Below are positions 32,441 through 43,352 of a stretch of DNA of 64,000 nt, in pieces. Source of the DNA: Anadara kagoshimensis (taxonomy: Eukaryota > Mollusca > Bivalvia > Arcoida > Arcidae); assembly GCA_021292105.1 (NCBI GenBank), contig CM037873.1, positions 13,493,489-13,557,488 on the forward strand, written 5' to 3'. Each line of letters starts with the position of its first letter. The first letter of the stretch is position 1. Position numbers and translations under genes: made by a program. Under the pieces are notes generated by a model that ran no database searches, was not told where the DNA came from, and saw only the letters and a program-made list of their open reading frames with translations.

Positions 32441-33798
32441 ACTACTTCCTGTTTACCGACTTATTGTTTTTACATTTACAGTGTTGAAGATAAAAGGGGA
32501 GTATACTCTGTGAGCTACTGATCAGTTTTATTTTTGCAACATGTTTTGCTACATGGCACTGAATCATCAGTTGAAATGAAACCTTACATATATCTAAATA
32601 TCATGAAAAAAGTAACTTAAGCATTAAAACATGGTTCAGCTTGTCATTCGTTTGATGGCAAGAAGCTTAACTGTGTTATAAACCAAAATAGCCGTGATGT
32701 AGACTTCTTAGAGTTTGAAGACGTAGGATAATCACAACAGCAAAGACAACAACAATTGAAGTCTTGACTCCATTCTGTGCAGAATTTGTTTTAATTCATT
32801 TTAAACACAATGTCCTGACGCCAATTCTTTAAATGAGGTGCGCCAAGCGAAAACCAGGCATATCCCTTTTGTATCATTATAGTAAGTAGGACGAGTTTAA
32901 ATAGTGAAAATACACATTTTTCCTTTGTCGTCGTGAAAAGTGTGCACAACATCAGGGTACAAAAGTTTACTTTGACGCAAATGTTTGAAAAAACTAGCAG
33001 CTCTAAGAATATATATACATCAACCGATCGTTGGTGAAGTTATTCTGCCTTCTTTAGGCACATTGAGATAATTATAAACTGATGGGGAGTATAGAAAAAT
33101 CAGTGAAAACTCACCGCGAGTCGATAGTTTGGCCGCCATTTTTGTGTTTACGAAGTCGGGTCTGTGACGTAGGTTCACCACCCTGTGATAGAGCTGTTAT
33201 TTAACGATAGATAACAGTGTAGCATAAATTGTAATGTCCAGTCATTAAGAATATTCCGATACTTAAAAACTTACACATTATAAATTTAGTAAAGTTTATT
33301 AAGATGATCTGGTTGATAAGGAGATAAGTATAAATAACTAAACACACAGGTCATAGATACCAAATACTTTACATCTGAGTACCCTATGTCCAGTACGACT
33401 TTATAACTGTTTTTGAAGGTAGCATCTGTTAAAATGAGGTAAGAATTTTTATTTTCTGAAAGGTACATACGAAGCTGATCCTCCCGGCGGAGTTTACAAC
33501 TACCATGTAGATATACCAAATATTGTTAATAGGAGTTCTGGAGTAAGAATTTAATATTTCCAGTATTGTTGACGACATTGTGACCAGGAGTTTGATTACA
33601 GCAATGAACAAATAATTTTTATGTTTGGTTTTCATATCTTTTTATCTATTTTTTCAAGTTTTATTTTTATTTTGTTTTGTTTTGTTTTGTACTTTATTAA
33701 AAACAACATATTTCTGATTTTATCAGATTTTAATCGCATTAAATGAAATCCAAACATTAGTTAGACAAAAAGTGAGGGTATGGTATTCGTCATAATGA

Positions 33799-34085
33799 CC
33801 ACTATAGTATCCCAGTTGGTAGAGTGCTCCCTTTGTATGTTGTATGTCGTTGTTTCCAAACCTTGTCGGTCTGACCAAAACTTGAAAATAGGTAGTCGCT
33901 GTTCTTCCGCCAAAAATTCGGCATTTAGGGATGAAAAGACCTTAAAACCGATGCCTTGTGTCACAACAGGCATAACACTTTAAAGAACACTTCCTGTACA
34001 TAGCCCTCAGTGTACTGCAAAGGTCATACTTTCTGCCACTTTAACTGTAGCTGGTGATGTCTCGATAAATATTCTTAACGAGAAC
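33799..34085 (+). mobile_element. tRNA-derived SINE, type 1, diverged
   Basis: ATAGTATCCCAGTTGGTAGA (A box), GTCGGTCTGACCAAAACTTG, CGCCAAAAATTCGGCATTTA and GGTGATGTCTCGATAAATAT match the type 1 body. Its end lies some 45 bases before the first recognised exon of the FAD oxidoreductase. Confidence 0.75.
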
Positions 34086-34131
34086 CTAAACCCCAATTCA
34101 ATTAATCTATCAATCGTTTTTGTTGTTTTAG

Positions 34132-37100
34132 GTACACGACAGAACTGTTTGTATTTATCCTGATTTTGATACAACACCAATACGTGGGAGGCGTTGGTTG
34201 TCACAATCGATGTTATCCAGGGCAAGAATGTTTTCCAGGGGTACAGGAAATAGCGACATTCCGAAAATCGCTGGATGGCTTTCTGATCGATCCGGTCACT
34301 GCCATATATCCAAACGTAACTTTCATGTTTAACACTTGGCACAGAAAGTAAGTATTGTTATTTATATTTGAATAAAGACACGTTAGTTCAGAGTACTAGC
34401 TACATGCAGGTAATATCGTTAAAGACAGAATCAGTTACGTCACTAGGATGCGGTGGCCTAATGGATAAGACGTCAGTCTACAAATCCAGGGTATCTCGAC
34501 TCACCGTTGTGAGTTCGAGTCCCGCGCAGACCACATGTGGGATAGTGAATTTTCCTTGACGTTGGTCTATAATGGTTCACTCGATGTCAGTATAATGTGA
34601 ATGGGAGAGTGGTACGCTTCTCTGCGGCGTACTGTCTCGATGAGCTAGCACCTTAAAGTCGCACTGGTACAAAGTAGACCATAAAACACATTCACACTTC
34701 GCATGCATACACGAACTTGTTCATAGCTTAATCCATGGAGATTAATAAAGTAGTTCTCGTCACGAATACCTGAAAAATTGCTGATGCGACGTTAAGCAAC
34801 ATTTAATAACAACATCAACAACAACAGTTATGCCACACTACAAGAAGAATCACTGAGTTGGAGTACGCTTTGGGTGGATAGGGTTTGGCGCTGGATCAGA
34901 TCCGGAAATATTAATCAAGAGGGATTGAAAAAACCTTAACAATGCCTTTCTTATGTATAAATTGCATTAATTGTTACATCTTTAGTTGGTTACGTCTTGA
35001 TATAAGTGAAATTACACAATTCCCCCTTGATATATATATATACCTTTGTTAAAATTGTTATTTCGTGAGAATATAAAATCACATTTGCAGCGGAATAAGC
35101 GAATTAACTACATTTTATATGCCCTAATGGCCACCTCTATAGAAGGACCACCTGCTTATAAAGGCCAGTAGAATTATATCCCAATTCATCTTCATTCATA
35201 CTATTTGCACCTGTATATAAAGACCACCTGTCCATAAAGACAAATTTTACTTGTTCCTTTGGGTGGTCTTTATAGACAGGTTTGGCTGTATTTGGAAATA
35301 GCGAAATAATGTAACTAATGTATGCAGATATATGAAATACTTTTTCAAAATTACAAAATAACTTTTCTACACATGTCGCCTTACGATCTTAACATATGTC
35401 CTTTGATATTGGAGTCTTTGGTTAATAAACTATTGTTTACCACATAAATTGCATTCAGACGTTGAACAATAAAACGCGTTTATAATGTTCTAAAACACAT
35501 TTTAGTTAAAATACTTAATAAATTTTATTTTATGTAAGTCACATATATGGAGGATATATTCTAAAAAAGTTTATACTTTACAGATTCCCTGCGCTAGTTG
35601 TCATGGTTACGTCGGTAAAGGACATCCAGAGAACATTAAAATTTGCAAGACGATATAATTTACATCTGACTGTGAAATCGGCTGGCCATGATTACATAGG
35701 TCGATCAACATGGCATGGTAGTGTGGAAATCAACATGTCTAAGATGAAGACGATAATGGTCAACATAAACTCTACCAGAAACGAGGCTGGTGAGGTTACC
35801 ATAGAAACAGGTGCCAATTTTGGACAAATCTATAAAGAGGTTGGTATATAAGTAAAATTTTCTAAGAAATGTAACAACTACCTAATGCATTAATATCTAA
35901 AATATTCCGTTAGGAGACTTGATGTGACAAACAATTGATTCAAATCCACCATCACAGTACGGTAGCTCATTTAGAAGGGTGTTTGTCCCGTATGTGGAAG
36001 GCCAAGGTTAGGTCTTATCAAGACATTATAAACCGCGAGTTAGTGAATTTCTTTTGTCAAACACCCAGCAGTCAAAGATGAAAGCTATACAGAAACTTCT
36101 AATGATCTTCATTATGCGACAAAATTACAACGTTAATGTAATCCCGACTTCATTAAGTGTTGACAATTTTGACGTCTGCTGAAGCCCAAAGATTAAGGCT
36201 CCAGACAAGAGGTCTTTTTGTTGTTACAAAATAAAATAATTCTCAAAATTTAACAACTATATTTGATATTCCGTCTGGAGCCTCAATCTTTGGACTTCAT
36301 TTTGCTCTGAAATTGTCAACGTTTAATGAAGTCCTGACTCCAAATAAATGTTAGACATTATGATTTTGACGCCTTCATTTAACGAAGTATGATCTTCATT
36401 ACACATTGAACTTGATTAGAAGTTGCTACAAAGCTATGGGTCCTTCGTCAATGACCTCAAAAAACCGATGCCCTGTACATGTGTCATATCACGGTAGGCG
36501 TGGCAGCTAAAGAAGTCTTACTGTACATGGGTCTAATTGCACTGCGACATTTCAAATTTCAAAATTTAAATAAAATATCTGAGCTGTATATCAGTACAGT
36601 CAAAGCTGTCTATAAAGACCACTCAAAGGAACCAGTAAAGGTGGCCTTAAAGTGCAGGTGACCTTTATATCAGGTTTAAATAATATGAATAAAGGCAATT
36701 GGGCTACAATTTTATTGACCTTTATAAGCAGGTGGACCTTATATAGAGGTGGCCTTTAAGACAGGTTGGGCTGTATAGGTATGAAGTAAAACGGACAGTA
36801 TATGGCAGGCGTCTTGTGGTGTACTATTTCAAAAATATATAATTTCTATAAGATATCCGCTTTTTCTACATCACCTTGACAAAAAACATTTTTTAATTTT
36901 TTTTTCAATTTGACAGGTAGATAAGTATGATCGAGTTATTGTTGGTGGCAGTTCTCTGACAGTTACACCGGGTGGATATACGCAAGGTGGAGGACATAGT
37001 CCTCTATCCCGATCACTTGGACTAGCAGTGGACCAAGTTCTTGAATTACAGGTATTATATGGATTTTACAGGATTTTTTAAACTGTGAAAAAATTTCTTT

Positions 37101-40100
37101 TCGCTGTTTTCTAATTTTCGCAATTTTAAGATACAAAACCCTTATCTGAGGTGGTAAATTGTAGGATTTGATTTTGTTTGTTACCAGATTTTGATATACA
37201 CCGTTTCGTTTACATGGAAATTAGTTGGCAAGAGTTTTTATAAAAACAGACTTCATCATTCTCAGGTTGTTGAATTACAGTATCATACAGATTTTACAGA
37301 CATTTTAATACTGTGAAATCATTTAGTTTTGGCGGTGTCCAATTTTCTTAGAAACAAAAACATTTTGTGGGGTGGTAAGTTAGTAGTTTTTAGTTTTCCT
37401 TTAAAGATGAGTTTGTAATATACATTATTTCATTGACATTAAAATTCGTTATAAAGAGTATCTACGAAAACATTGAAAATTGGCAAATCACGAACATAAA
37501 TGGTTTGACAGCAATGTTCAAAATCACTATCACTAAGAACTTACATCCTCTCCAAAAAATCATGGGCATATCGGGTATTATCGACCCCTTGCTGCAATTC
37601 TTTTTTATCTTGAAGTTTCTTCTGCCAAGAACATTACCGCTAGGTTATGTAAATATACTTGGTATATTTGACGATTTCAAAATAAAACATGGTCATTAGA
37701 TTTGCTGAACATTAGGACATGCGAACTCTGTATTTAAGACATTTATTTCCAAAACCGGTCAATTTAGAAGAATAGACATTATCTGATATGACTAATCCGA
37801 AACATCTTTAGATTCAAAGTCATCTTCCACTGAAGTACGCTCAAGACACTTATTACTCTTTTAAAGTTAATTCAAGTGACCTTGACCTTCATGAAACACG
37901 TGTTTTATGTATTTAATCAGGTGGTAACTATAGACTCAAAAATTATGAATTGCTCGGCGAATGGTACCATTGCACAAAATGAAGACGGAACAATTACAAA
38001 ATCCGATGACACAGACCTTTTCTGGGCACTTCGAGGAGGTGGTGGCTCGACTTTTGGCGTTGTTGTTTCGTATACATTCAAACTACACAGGCAACCACAG
38101 CAAATAGTCACGGCGTATATTATTTATCCGTTGTCCATAAATGGCGACGATACAATTGGAAGGGAAGTCTTCAAGTTTTACAATACTTTTGTGAAGAATC
38201 TTCCAGAAGAATGGGGTGGTTACACATTACTCACAAACAAGGAGAGTAAAACTGCCAATAAAACAGAGACGGGCTCCATATTCTTGCTATTATGTCATTT
38301 TGGTGAATGGGACAAGCCAAGCAGACGATACATTGATCAATGGGAACCGTTCCACCGAAGTTCCAGAACTTTGTTGTCGTTAAAGAATCATACAAGTTTT
38401 TGGCAATGGATTAAAGATTTTGGCGGAAGTAAGTCAGCCCGGATGTACCAATCAAGTGTGCTTGTACAACCCGATAATGTAAATGATAACCTGTCAAACT
38501 TTCTATTGAATATGATGACAACACGCGAATCTGAGAATTACCCACATTACAGCTGTACCGGAACTCATATTGGAGGTTTGTATTCCTTTTTCCTCTTTCA
38601 CCAATCAATGTATGCAACATAGACTGTCGAAAGTTTAACAACCAAGGTAACGAATTAGTTCCAAATTGGCTACTCATCTCGGCCCGTCGTTATATGAACG
38701 TAGCTATTTCTTGAGTTTTTTTTTTTTTACAAGCTGAACTATTTATCGTCAGTTTTTCGACCACTTAAGATGTCTATCCACATCTCGGCGGTACTCGACA
38801 GGCGAGCTTCCACTGATTTTCGTTAGCTCAGTGTTGAACTTCAAACAGGTCTGGTTCCGAAATAAAGTTTCGGAAGACATTTGAATGATCAGAACGCTTA
38901 CTTGGTATTATGCTATATACATGTATTTATATTTTACCAAAAACTTACAATCGTCGGTTTTTAAATGTTCTTAAAAATGGTCACAATGAAACCTTCAGTA
39001 CATTTGTACATACATCCGGTTGTAACTGATGGAGTGAAAAATCGGATATATTTGATATATTCTTAAGGCTTCCAGGTTAAGCAAAATTATGAACTTAAGC
39101 AAGCCAAATACCGATTTACCGATTCACATGGAACCACGCAAATCGTAACTTTTATAAGGTACATGCATAATTTATTACTTCTATAAATTACTTATTGTGT
39201 GTTTAAATAATTACTGCATAATTGCAATACATCATTGATTTGAATTCTACTATTTCAGAAATTAAATAACGACTTGATCCTTTAGTGATTAGATTTTGTT
39301 TTCCCTGAAACTATAAAGTTTTGTAAATCTTAAAAGCTTTTAAAAAACACACATCTCTACGAAGTCACTTAAGTCATTAAAGAAATCACTCCACACCTAA
39401 ATTACTAAAATTACTAAATGAAACTGATCTACGAACGATCATTTTGAACGCAAAAGTAGGCATTAAACCAAATAATGTTCACTAAGGAAAGCTGGAACAG
39501 AAACAAAGATGGCTGTTCATACGTAAGTTTTAATTGAAATATTGGCACTGACGATAATATCAGTGTTTTTGAGATGAAATCAATTTCGGGCACACATTTC
39601 TTCCATATGTTTTGTTTTTGAATGTCAACAAATAAAAAGCTACCACTTCCGTCCATACCCCACAGAATTCAACACACAAGTAATATAAAGATTTTGTATC
39701 AAATGCATCGATACCTAAACTCGTTACTATGACGTTAGTTACGAAAATAAGTTTGTGAAAACAATTGTGTATACAGTCTTGTGGCTTAAATTTGAAAGAT
39801 CCTTGAGATTCAAATTTATGAATAAGCTAAATTACAGACCTGTTGAAAGCTTAACACTAAGCTGGCGAATAAGGACCGAATTATCACTTCATCTCAGCCT
39901 CTAGTTAGCTATCTCTCTATAGCTATATATTTGGTAGCTGAGCACTATTTATCTCTCATGACATTTTCGGTACCTAGAAACCCATATTCCGACCTCTTCG
40001 GCTTTTTTTTGCTAACTCATTGTTGAGCTTTCGACAGTTCTGTATTGTATGGGAAAAGTAAATAATGAAATCAAAAGACGAACGTTTAGCCACGAAGCAT

Positions 40101-41173
40101 TAGCTGTCACTTTGTAAACTGTAATTCCATTAACAACGAGAGATCGATTTTGTAAATAAAAGCAATGGGAAAATATTGAAGAAGGGTAATCCACAAATAT
40201 AAACAGAATGAGTTTGAATTTTCTTCTTTTTGGTGTAAACAAAAGAATTGTTTATCATAATTGGGTACCTCAATTGTTGGTTTTAATTAATGCTATACAA
40301 AATGCAAAATGCAAATACAATGTAATGTTTTTATTTCATTTGTCAGCCATTTTGATATTCAATATGGATGTTGTAGTGTAAGTTCAATCGAATGTGCCCA
40401 AATGAATTCTGAATAACATTAATATACTACACATTTTTTTAAGTATCTTTTTTTTAACTTGGCAGAAGGGGCATCAGTAGCCGAGTGGTATTATTACGGA
40501 AAATAGTGCCTCTTACCATTTAGGTTCGAATCTCACTCTAGAAGATCCTAGTGTAAGAAAGTCTGTCAGACCGCTTGTCGAAGACAATAATTTTCTCTGG
40601 GCACTCTGGTTTCATCCAGCATCCATGGTCTGACCGTCTCGATATAAGAATTTTTGCTGATGGTACTAGTCCATTCTTTGTAAAATAGAGAAGGTTTCGT
40701 CTCAAGAAATACGTTTACTCTGTTGTATTTTCACAGGGAGGGTATCGGATATCCCAACAGATAATACAGCTGTTAATCCGGCCCTGAGGTCTGCCTTATT
40801 GTCACTCAGCTGTGACGTGGTCATGAAGGAACCATCACGTGACAGTTACTTCATTAATAAAGGGAAGCAGTTGCACACAGCTCTTAACCAGCATGGGACT
40901 GGTGTATACGTAAATGAACCAGCAGCCGACACACCGCAATGGCAAACGATGCTTTGGGGAGCGAACTATCAAAGACTGAATACAATTAAACAGAAATGGG
41001 ATCCGGACAATTTCCTTACATGCAAATATTGTGTTGGATCAGAACCAATAAAAACTTCAAAAAAGAGTCAGTCACATGCACCCTACATTCTACATAACTG
41101 TCAGCTAAGTTTGTCTCTTGATAAGCTTTGTCCACTGATTGCTCTTCTATACTTTGTTCTTCGATCGAGCTAG
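34132..41173 (+). CDS. FAD-linked oxidoreductase, berberine-bridge-enzyme-like (5' end missing)
   Basis: Five exons: 34132-34347, 35584-35843, 36921-37051, 37921-38575 and 40737-41173, all in phase, TAG at 41171; about 566 codons seen. The first exon starts inside a hydrophobic stretch (TTELFVFILILIQ), a probable signal peptide, and enters with 2 bases owed by an unseen exon that should hold the ATG. The FAD domain starts around FPALVVMVTSVKDIQ. SAGHDYIGRS matches the site where His binds FAD covalently in this family, and GGYTQGGGHSPLSRS is the next FAD loop. The Cys that makes the second FAD bond in bicovalent members appears as Ser (VGGSSLTV). The BBE segment is WGANYQRLNTIKQKWDPDNF near the C-terminus. 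The last 20 residues are hydrophobic (LCPLIALLYFVL), perhaps a GPI or membrane signal. It would oxidise an unknown substrate in the secretory path or outside the cell. Confidence 0.88.
34447..34828 (+). mobile_element. tRNA-derived SINE, type 3, well preserved
   Basis: Head GGTGGCCTAATGGATAAGAC (A box) and GTGAGTTCGAGTCCCGC (B box), with a spacing like tRNA-Arg or a related species. Body GCGTACTGTCTCGATGAGCT and tail ATTGCTGATGCGACGTTAAG then (AAC)-rich. It lies in the first seen intron of the FAD oxidoreductase. Confidence 0.85.
35110..35290. mobile_element. TIR family 3 element, reverse orientation
   Basis: Ends GGTGGTCTTTATAGACAGGT then TTGGCTGTA, the complement of the start of the copies at 7247 and 36595. 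The left end is frayed. Intronic. Confidence 0.65.
35957..36570 (+). mobile_element. tRNA-derived SINE, type 1, split by a foldback insertion
   Basis: TACGGTAGCTCATTTAGAAG opens a decayed type 1 head. Pieces of the body (AACACCCAGCAGTCAAAGAT; later CGATGCCCTGTACATGTGTC, GTAGGCGTGGCAGCTAAAGA) lie on both sides of the inverted-repeat insert at 36149-36345. Confidence 0.55.
36149..36345. mobile_element. Foldback element nested in a SINE
   Basis: CCCAAAGATTAAGGCTCCAG faces CTGGAGCCTCAATCTTTGGA, and the outer arms GACTTCATTAAGTGTTGACAATTT and AAATTGTCAACGTTTAATGAAGTC also pair. About 197 bp, non-coding. Confidence 0.7.
36595..36775. mobile_element. TIR family 3 element
   Basis: TACAGTCAAAGCTGTCTATA to GACAGGTTGGGCTGTA, flanked by TA-rich bases. 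Same length and interior words as the copy at 7247. It ends about 145 bases before exon 3 of the FAD oxidoreductase. Confidence 0.75.
38621..38856. mobile_element. TIR family 1 element, decayed
   Basis: GACTGTCGAAAGTTTAACAA on the left and CTCAGTGTTGAACTTCAAAC then AGGTCTG on the right are the family ends with several changes. Begins 45 bases after the donor of FAD oxidoreductase exon 4. Confidence 0.6.
39833..40044. mobile_element. TIR family 1 element
   Basis: TACAGACCTGTTGAAAGCTT and TTGAGCTTTCGACAGTTCTG then TA are inverted copies. In the last intron of the FAD oxidoreductase. Confidence 0.7.
40465..40655 (+). mobile_element. tRNA-headed SINE, type 2
   Basis: ATCAGTAGCCGAGTGGTATT (A box), TAGGTTCGAATCTCACTC (B box), GTAAGAAAGTCTGTCAGACC, CTCTGGGCACTCTGGTTTCA and GTCTCGATATAAG. 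Ends about 80 bases before the last FAD oxidoreductase exon. Confidence 0.8.
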
Positions 41174-41229
41174 ACGATCGAGTTTATTATGAAATAAGTA
41201 TTATGATACATGTAAAACCTTACAATATA

Positions 41230-41235
41230 AATAAA
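41230..41235 (+). promoter_or_regulatory. Polyadenylation signal AATAAA
   Basis: Canonical hexamer 57 bases after the stop codon of the FAD oxidoreductase, in the right place to end its transcript. Confidence 0.6.
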
Positions 41236-41289
41236 GACATCGACATAATGTCGTTAAATGTTTATTTCAAAACAATATTGACATTAAAA

Positions 41290-42270
41290 CAATGTTTACT
41301 GACAAACTGAACATTTCTTCATCTGCTCAGTAACTGCATTTTCGGACCGGGCGTTAAGAACTCGATGATAAAAATTAGGACAAATTTGGACCCATATATG
41401 TACATGTAGCGTATCTCGACTCTCCATATTTATCTCACTTTTCGGTAACTTTCATATATTTTCTCGATCATTTCGCTTTAAAGACTGCATAGTGTTCGAC
41501 TGCTTTTTCCACTGTTTGATCGAAGTGGTTAGTTCAGGGATGGTTGAGGAAACCTGAGTACCAGAAGGTAACCACCGACATTCGGGAAGTGAAATGACAA
41601 ACTTTCTCTAGAATATGCGTAGTGGAATTTTAAGCTAAACAGATGGAGACGCTATGATGTGTAAAGCACACTATAGACCACTCGGCAACCAGGACAGCCT
41701 TTGTTGTGGAGTGGGAAAAGCGTGTAATTTCCTGAGTAATATACGCGACATAACCCGCCCATTAGGTAATAGTAAACCACCATAATCCTTGTGCTTGTAA
41801 TCAATTGATTTAAGTAAACATATTGTGCATTTTTAGTAAAACATTGTGTATTTTAAGTAAAACATTGTGTATTTTAAGTCAAATATTGTATACATGTATT
41901 TTAAGTCAAATATTGTGCATTTGAATTATTTAATACTTTTTCGTTTTTTAATTTAATTTTATTGAATTTTACGAACAGTTATGTAATTTCAGTTCTATTG
42001 CCCGTAGTCAATATCGATGATAATTTTGTTCTATATCTAGAATTTGAACATTTATAATTTTGGTTAGAAACTAACAAAGTTATTGATGTTGTTAAGGTTT
42101 TACTGTTTATATTTCCTCCTTTCATTTTGAATTAAATATTACATAATTATAGTTAGTAGTAAGATAAAAATAAATAATTTGCTAGAAAAGAATTCCAGCT
42201 GATAATTGAATCCTTCATTACAATTACAATTTGTTTCCTACAAACGATTGCTAATAATGAAGAAGTGTCA
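41290..42270. other. Intergenic, no gene recognised
   Basis: AT-rich spacer between the FAD oxidoreductase and the SINE at 42290. It holds a short degenerate repeat of TTTTAAGTAAAACATTGTGT at about 41820-41930. Confidence 0.55.
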
Positions 42271-42289
42271 TATGTCAATATAAAAGTAA

Positions 42290-42628
42290 ACCACTGCGGT
42301 AGCTCAGTTGGTAGAGTGCTCGCTCCGTAAGTGGGAGGTCGTGGGTTCTATCCCCGGCCGTCTAACCCAAGACTTGAAAGTGGGTAGTGATTGTTCTTTC
42401 GCCAAGCACTCGGCATTTCGAAATGAAAGTCACGATTTTTTCGGATGGGAACTTAATATAAACGAGGTCCCGTGTCACATTGGGCTTGGCACGCTAAAGA
42501 ACCCTGCTGTATAATGCCATCAGCGCAACGCACAGACAAAATTTCTGCACCTTTGCTATAGCTGGCGACGTCTCGATATAAGTGAAATATTCTTGACTGG
42601 GACGTTAAACACTATTACTCAACTCAAC
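42290..42628 (+). mobile_element. tRNA-derived SINE, type 1, full-length with 15-bp target duplication
   Basis: TCAATATAAAAGTAA flanks both ends (42275-42289 and 42629-42643). The head has GCGGTAGCTCAGTTGGTAGA (A box) and GGTCGTGGGTTCTATCCC (B box). The body has GACTTGAAAGTGGGTAGTGA, CGCCAAGCACTCGGCATTTC and GGCTTGGCACGCTAAAGAAC. The tail has GTCTCGATATAAGTGAAATA, TTCTTGACTGGGACGTTAAA and a (CTCAA)n end. Tail and architecture resemble the tRNA-derived SINEs known from bivalves (RUDI-like); the name is not verified. Confidence 0.93.
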
Positions 42629-42877
42629 TCAATATAAAAGTAAGAATAAAATTTTATGAATTGTGCAACTTTTTAAAGTTTAAAACGTATTAAATATGTA
42701 AGATGTGCAGTGTACAGTTTTATAGATGAAGTTGCTGAAAATGTAAAGTTTGCATTAGCCCAGGGGATGCAATCGTTACGTCATGATTGACAACTTAGAG
42801 GATTAGTATTGAAACATATCTTTCCAGTAAAACAAAGAAAATACTCTTAAGGCATGAGTAGACGATGAGCGTGTTTT

Positions 42878-43117
42878 CTACACGTGAGGAGATAGATATT
42901 GTCCGCGACCGGGGTTAGATACATAAGTAAATGTATTTGAAGTATTACACCATCCATTAAAACAATCAATAATTTCATTTTCAAATGCTATCATATTATT
43001 TTCCGATATTGAAAAATTAATCGGCCTCGGAATATGCATAGTGTCTAGATTGTGTATATAAGCATTTCGAATATCTGGGTATGTATTAGAAGCATCCAAT
43101 ACAATAAAACACTTCAA
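42878..43117 (-). other. Anonymous 79-codon open frame
   Basis: Starts with ATG (MKCFIVLDASNTYPDIRNAY) and ends at 42878. It has no signal peptide, repeat or family pattern I recognise, and it lies between the SINE and the start of the next gene on the other strand. Could be chance or an exon of an unknown gene. Confidence 0.2.
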
Positions 43118-43352
43118 TCATCTTTTGTATTCGAGTGTATGTTCAGTGGAAAAAGGAACAAACATTATTAACACATATAATGGATGTTGTCATTTCCAAA
43201 AATGATTCAAGTGTACATTCATTCAGCTTTTCAAAAACAAAACATTTTTTCTTCAATATTTCATAACCATTTATGCAAGTGGATTTAACGAGTGAGGTTT
43301 AAGTACTAAAATCTGTTATAGTTTAGTAAAATTAAATTTACATTTGAAAACA

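Larger units (their letters stand above)
29858..33188. mobile_element. 3.3-kb structure with long inverted arms (putative DNA transposon)
   Basis: The left arm, about 29858-30290, begins CAGGGTGGCGAACCTATGTC. The right arm, about 32850-33188, ends in GACGTAGGTTCACCACCCTG. Shared words in opposite orientation include GGCGGCCAAAC/GTTTGGCCGCC, GACTCGCGGTGAGTTTTC and its complement, and CACCAACGATCGGTTGATGT and its complement. The 2.5 kb between arms contains other repeats (30543, 31084, 31920) and no transposase frame. Either one non-autonomous element with later insertions or two copies of an element in opposite orientation. Confidence 0.65.

Noticed and set aside
34007..34342. 111-codon minus-strand frame
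   Set aside because: It lies over the first seen FAD oxidoreductase exon, whose plus-strand reading continues in phase into a conserved domain.
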